A stretch of 38,499 nucleotides of DNA from Planctomycetota bacterium. Lineage in GTDB: Bacteria > Planctomycetota > Phycisphaerae > Sedimentisphaerales > Anaerobacaceae. Shown one piece after another: positions 35,901 to 38,499 of the stretch (its first letter is position 1; the number at the start of each line of letters is the position of its first letter). The notes below the pieces were generated by a model. That model did not search any database. It was not told the DNA's origin and saw only the letters and a list, made by a program, of their open reading frames with translations. The stretch is taken from assembly GCA_014384025.1 (NCBI GenBank), contig JACNGQ010000411.1:1-38499 (forward strand). Reading direction: 5' to 3'. A program made the translations under genes and the position numbers.

Positions 35901-38499
35901 GCGCCATCTTCAATATGTCCACCGCAGTTCTGTATTGTAATGCCATTGAGGACTGTTCTGGAATCTGTCTCAGACGTAAATAAAACACCAATATTGGTCC
36001 AGTTATTAATACCTATATACCCATCAATAATCGTCGCAGCTACAGTGCTGGGATCGTCGGGATTTCTCGATGTGATAGTAACAGCCTTGGTCACCAAAAG
36101 CGAGACTCCTACAGACCCACCGAAATAAGTCCCGGGATCAACTACAATTATATCTCCATCATTGGCAGCATTAACCGCCTCCTGGATTGTCGGGAAGTTG
36201 CCCGGTACGGTAACAGTCCTGCCGACATACTTCACGAACTCAACGGTAATAGTCTTGTTCGAATCCATTGTCACGGTATTATTAAGAGCAACAGAGCTAT
36301 CGTTATCGGTGCCTACCCATTTTACCCGATAGCCCGGATCCACTGTCGCATTCAGTTTAACTACAGTGAACTTATCGTACGTCCCACCTTTAGGTCGGAT
36401 TGTACCGTTCTTACCTACTGTATTTACAACCAAGCGATATTTTTCTGCGCCGATGGTATAATGCAAGCCTATATCGACCTGTCCCATATCGGGGACACCA
36501 TCTGAGCGGGTTGTGAACTCTTCGAGGCCAAGAGAAATAACCGAACCACTACCTGCATCGACGCAGGGACTATCTACGCTCTGCCCGGCCGCAATTTGGC
36601 TCAGGCTGTGGTGCGATGCAACAAAGAGCGGATCGGCGTCAATATTACCTCCAAGCCAGTTGAGGATGCGTCCCGGCTCAATATAGATTGCTGCAGGACT
36701 CCGCCCTCCCTGGATATCACAATAAGAAACTGTAAGAGCGGCGGGCCTGTCTAAATAGATCGGCTCATCATCGCTGCCGATCGATATCTGGTTGCCGTGA
36801 GTGCCGACGTTGTCCCACAAGATACTATTAGTAAGAGTCGTTTGGCTTCGATAAGAGCAGGACAATCCGCCACCTCTTCCGTGTTTATTATTAGCCGGGT
36901 CATTCGCCCTGTTATTAACAATTGTACAATTGGAGATCGTTGGTGTAGTAAGCCAGTAAGAGATGATACCACCACCGTCCAGGACGGCCGAGTTCCCTTT
37001 AACTAAACAGTTTTTAAGAATTGGCACGCTTGGGTCACCGCCGAAATACACACCGCCGCCGGAGCCGGCAGACGAATTGCCGGTGATAAAGCAATTTTCA
37101 ATTATTGCTTCAGAAGACCAGCAGAACATTCCGCCACCACCGCCGAAAGGCTTGTTAGTACCGAAGGAACTAAGATCAGGCTGGATCCGGCGTGCTTTGG
37201 CTCTATTACCCATAACACTACAGCCCGTTATAATCGGTGTCCCGCTGCTCCAGTACATACCTCCACCATGTTCAGCAACATTATTAATGATAACCGAGTC
37301 TAAAATTGATATCTCTGCACTATCACCGTACCAGTACAGAGCGCCTCCGAATGCCGATTCATTATTACTAAAGTAACTATTATCGATTGTTACCTCATTG
37401 CCATTGTACCACTCACCGTTGTCTATGTCCCATATTCCACCACCGTATATTGCACCTCCGGAGCTGAAAGTACCAATAGTCGAATTGCCTATGAAATCGC
37501 TGTCGCTAATCTTGATAGCGATATCGGACAACAAGAACAATCCACCACCATCACCACTGGAAGAGTTATCGACATAGCTACAATCATTAATCTCAACCGA
37601 ACATAAATCTTCAAAGTACTGAGCCCCTCCATTTCCACTGGCCCCGGCAAGGTTACCTATGTATTGACAGTTATTAAGCAGGACCTCGCATCCACTCTCA
37701 TAATATTCGCCGCCGCCGTCCTGGCCGCTGCCGTTATATTGCCTTGAAGCATTATTGCTTATCGTGCAGTTAGTAAGCCTGACCACACAATCGATCTCGT
37801 AGTAATTGGCGCCTCCGTAGCTTGGGGTGAAGCTGGTCATTACTAAACCAGGCAGACCTCCTGCACCTGCTCCGCCACCTGCGCCTGGGGCGCCGCCTGC
37901 GCCTGCGCTGCCGGGACCTAATGTATTAGGATCATTCGGATCTCCTGCCCCGGCGGGGCCGCCTGCTCCACCATTACCGCCTACGCCGCCGTCACCACCA
38001 GTGCCATCCCCGTCAGGGTCACCACCAGCGCCGCCGTCGCCGCCGTCGCCGCCGCCATAAGTATATGTCGGAACAATCGTTTCAGCACTACTATCACTAA
38101 TAATAGTATCTGTTATTTCAACCTCGCAGCCCTCTGCGTAGTATATGGCACCTGCCCACGACCTTATGCCGTTTACACCCATATTGTTACCATTACCACC
38201 GTCACCACCAGTACCGCCGCCGCTGCTGCCACCGTCTGCACCGTCTGCGCCTGCGGGTTCACCATCACCGCCGCCGCCGCCGGCGTCACCTGGTGCGCCG
38301 AGGCCGCCGCTACCGCCATTACCGCCATCACCGCTGTAATTACCCACTCCCTGCTTGGTAGAACAGTTCAGAATTTCACAGAATCGTATTACAGGCTTAC
38401 AACCAGGGCCGAAATACATAGCACCACCCAAGGCTTCTCCACCGTCGCCGCCTATACCACCGTCGCCGCCTCTTCCGCCGTTGCCGCCTGGGCCGCCGT
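32999..38499 (-). CDS. Giant glycine-rich parallel beta-helix surface protein with dockerin and Fn3-like repeats, 5' end cut by window
   Basis: At least 1832 residues. The frame is open to the right edge, so the N-terminus and signal peptide are missing. Two similar right-handed beta-helix modules (about 38499-36440 and 36215-34140) are built of Pmp-like repeats ending in N-S/N-x-A/G-GG-G-x-Y/F. Both end with the same cap (DPLFV...LSQ.AGQ...SP.VDAGS ... TR.DG..D.G.VDIG.H). Loops carry collagen-like Gly-rich inserts (GGDGGAGGDPDGDGTGGDGG). An InlB-type repeat (VVNTVGKNGTIRPKGG) links the modules. An internal type I dockerin (about 34135-33930; LDGVINFRDFAVLADRW, SDMYVDMRDIAFLADCW) and three Fn3-like repeats sharing GW.(R/D)(S/D)P.YTD and YRVKARD end it. 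Such proteins are thought to be surface adhesins or polysaccharide-binding proteins. No PEP-CTERM tail is present. Confidence 0.88.
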   Translation of the reverse strand, partial: GGPGGNGGRGGDGGIGGDGGEALGGAMYFGPGCKPVIRFCEILNCSTKQGVGNYSGDGGNGGSGGLGAPGDAGGGGGDGEPAGADGADGGSSGGGTGGDGGNGNNMGVNGIRSWAGAIYYAEGCEVEITDTIISDSSAETIVPTYTYGGGDGGDGGAGGDPDGDGTGGDGGVGGNGGAGGPAGAGDPNDPNTLGPGSAGAGGAPGAGGGAGAGGLPGLVMTSFTPSYGGANYYEIDCVVRLTNCTISNNASRQYNGSGQDGGGEYYESGCEVLLNNCQYIGNLAGASGNGGAQYFEDLCSVEINDCSYVDNSSSGDGGGLFLLSDIAIKISDSDFIGNSTIGTFSSGGAIYGGGIWDIDNGEWYNGNEVTIDNSYFSNNESAFGGALYWYGDSAEISILDSVIINNVAEHGGGMYWSSGTPIITGCSVMGNRAKARRIQPDLSSFGTNKPFGGGGGMFCWSSEAIIENCFITGNSSAGSGGGVYFGGDPSVPILKNCLVKGNSAVLDGGGIISYWLTTPTISNCTIVNNRANDPANNKHGRGGGLSCSYRSQTTLTNSILWDNVGTHGNQISIGSDDEPIYLDRPAALTVSYCDIQGGRSPAAIYIEPGRILNWLGGNIDADPLFVASHHSLSQIAAGQSVDSPCVDAGSGSVISLGLEEFTTRSDGVPDMGQVDIGLHYTIGAEKYRLVVNTVGKNGTIRPKGGTYDKFTVVKLNATVDPGYRVKWVGTDNDSSVALNNTVTMDSNKTITVEFVKYVGRTVTVPGNFPTIQEAVNAANDGDIIVVDPGTYFGGSVGVSLLVTKAVTITSRNPDDPSTVAATIIDGYIGINNWTNIGVLFTSETDSRTVLNGITIQNCGGHIEDGADGDRNANHPNGEDGGSFEGAAIRILNGASPIIKNCIIRDNLVEGGNGGNGVGADGANGFNAGRGGWGGWAHGGAIWCGPDSSPKFINCIIENNTARGGNGGNGGDGDGTGEGNYGGNYSKSQAADIDPNSLLITPIMGPLWEAWEWDFAPSYGIIYDEPNLTSYFGDYRWYSGYGGGAFCDIGSNVTFVNCEIRGNRTEGGMSGIGGTVSGTARNLDPLVSFEIPTYGAGVYCAAESIVTFTGCTFEDNIASGLPAGVTDPNHSLDPYLGYGGGVCSQSSAAVVFVDCNFVDNRADSGGGIYTDDTTVTIVDCNITSNEALRGGGFISVDGLINIISSRVTNNRAIGDVNDPNDDNILADGAGLYCWQGGINIQDCNISGNIADYSGGGVYLRDVNTASLVNNLIINNGASRDGGGVSANWFTNSIISNCTFAGNATSGFLGEPGNTGFGGGLYVSYESNCVITDSIFWNNFALKGNGIAVGGGFEFDERCATLSISHSGVKDGRSAIWVDDGCTVNWGSGNKDKDPLFVEGPLGRYYLSQVVAGQGQNSPYVDAGSDYSSYVGMLGHTTRTDGQSDAGRVDIGYHHPGAEPCRLCDLVLDGVINFRDFAVLADRWLEDSCSKANNWCDGADLTSDMYVDMRDIAFLADCWLVEDTVAPIHDPTRWETEPYLSSAGSITMTAETATDAWGWDVEYYFESISVDGGHDSGWQRSPTYTDRGLTSGVEYGYRVKARDGVGNETEWAEVRYAGLDSIPPAPAPYIETIFAASETSVSMTSSIAIDDSEVEYYFESTSTGGHDSGWQDDPNYTDADLDPNTEYSYRVKARDKSVYRNETEWSATVTVRTLVSVDLIAPTPDPMTWDPTQDPNGFDGTPREVQIDADGDGNLGIWEYFAQMTASVATDAGGGPVEYFFQCTTNSGFSSGWQASEIYIVQLGRSGQGHHFRVKARDQFRNETAWSTEERADP

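Noticed and set aside
35562-38339. Proline-rich open frames on the plus strand (35562-35879, 37827-38060, 38145-38339)
   Set aside because: They are the antisense reading of glycine codons (GGC/GGT become GCC/ACC and CCx) in the giant beta-helix gene and carry no signal or start site.
37820-38499. GC-rich tandem repeats near the right edge as a possible CRISPR or satellite array
   Set aside because: Units are irregular and stay in the reading frame, encoding Gly-rich loops; there are no equal spacers or conserved repeats of CRISPR type.

Overview
The window reads as a chromosomal segment of an anaerobic member of the Planctomycetota, most likely Phycisphaerae/Sedimentisphaerales-like. This is an inference from gene content: pyruvate:ferredoxin oxidoreductase, dockerin-tailed secreted proteins without cohesins, a giant glycine-rich parallel beta-helix protein, and an exosortase inside an exopolysaccharide cluster. 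No rRNA, tRNA, CRISPR array or insertion sequence was seen. Coding density is high and both strands are used in blocks.

Positions 1-12204 hold a minus-strand exopolysaccharide/exosortase cluster. In transcription order it is a Wza-like outer-membrane export lipoprotein, a strong intrinsic terminator, an exosortase overlapping an EpsI-type partner, a 1668-residue membrane-anchored TPR protein, a Wzc-like co-polymerase whose P-loop lysine is replaced by asparagine, and the start of a sugar-nucleotide epimerase cut by the window edge. Together these would make, regulate and export a surface polysaccharide and process exosortase-targeted surface proteins.

Positions 12205-22420 hold a ~720-base spacer, a plus-strand secreted protein of unknown function, a convergent pair of minus-strand genes (nifJ-type pyruvate:ferredoxin oxidoreductase followed by a small lipoprotein), and a plus-strand secreted subtilisin with three PKD domains behind a near-consensus promoter. 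Intrinsic terminators separate the convergent units.

Positions 22588-26657 hold a minus-strand pyrimidine operon: pyrR, pyrB, pyrC, then a NYN/YacP-like nuclease and a double zinc-ribbon protein. Its likely promoter leaves only about 40 bases of leader.

Positions 26737-32968 run on the plus strand. A structured leader precedes a subtilisin-fold dockerin protein that lacks the catalytic Asp, then come a secreted dockerin-tailed metallophosphoesterase, aroA, and a strongly divergent aroC-like gene whose catalytic GESHG signature is altered. A bidirectional terminator closes the block.

Positions 32999-38499 hold the 3' part of one giant minus-strand gene. It encodes two beta-helix modules with collagen-like glycine-rich inserts, an internal dockerin and three fibronectin-III-like repeats. 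The most notable points are the divergent AroC, the altered Wzc P-loop, the degenerate subtilisin, the terminator inside the exopolysaccharide cluster and the structured leader.
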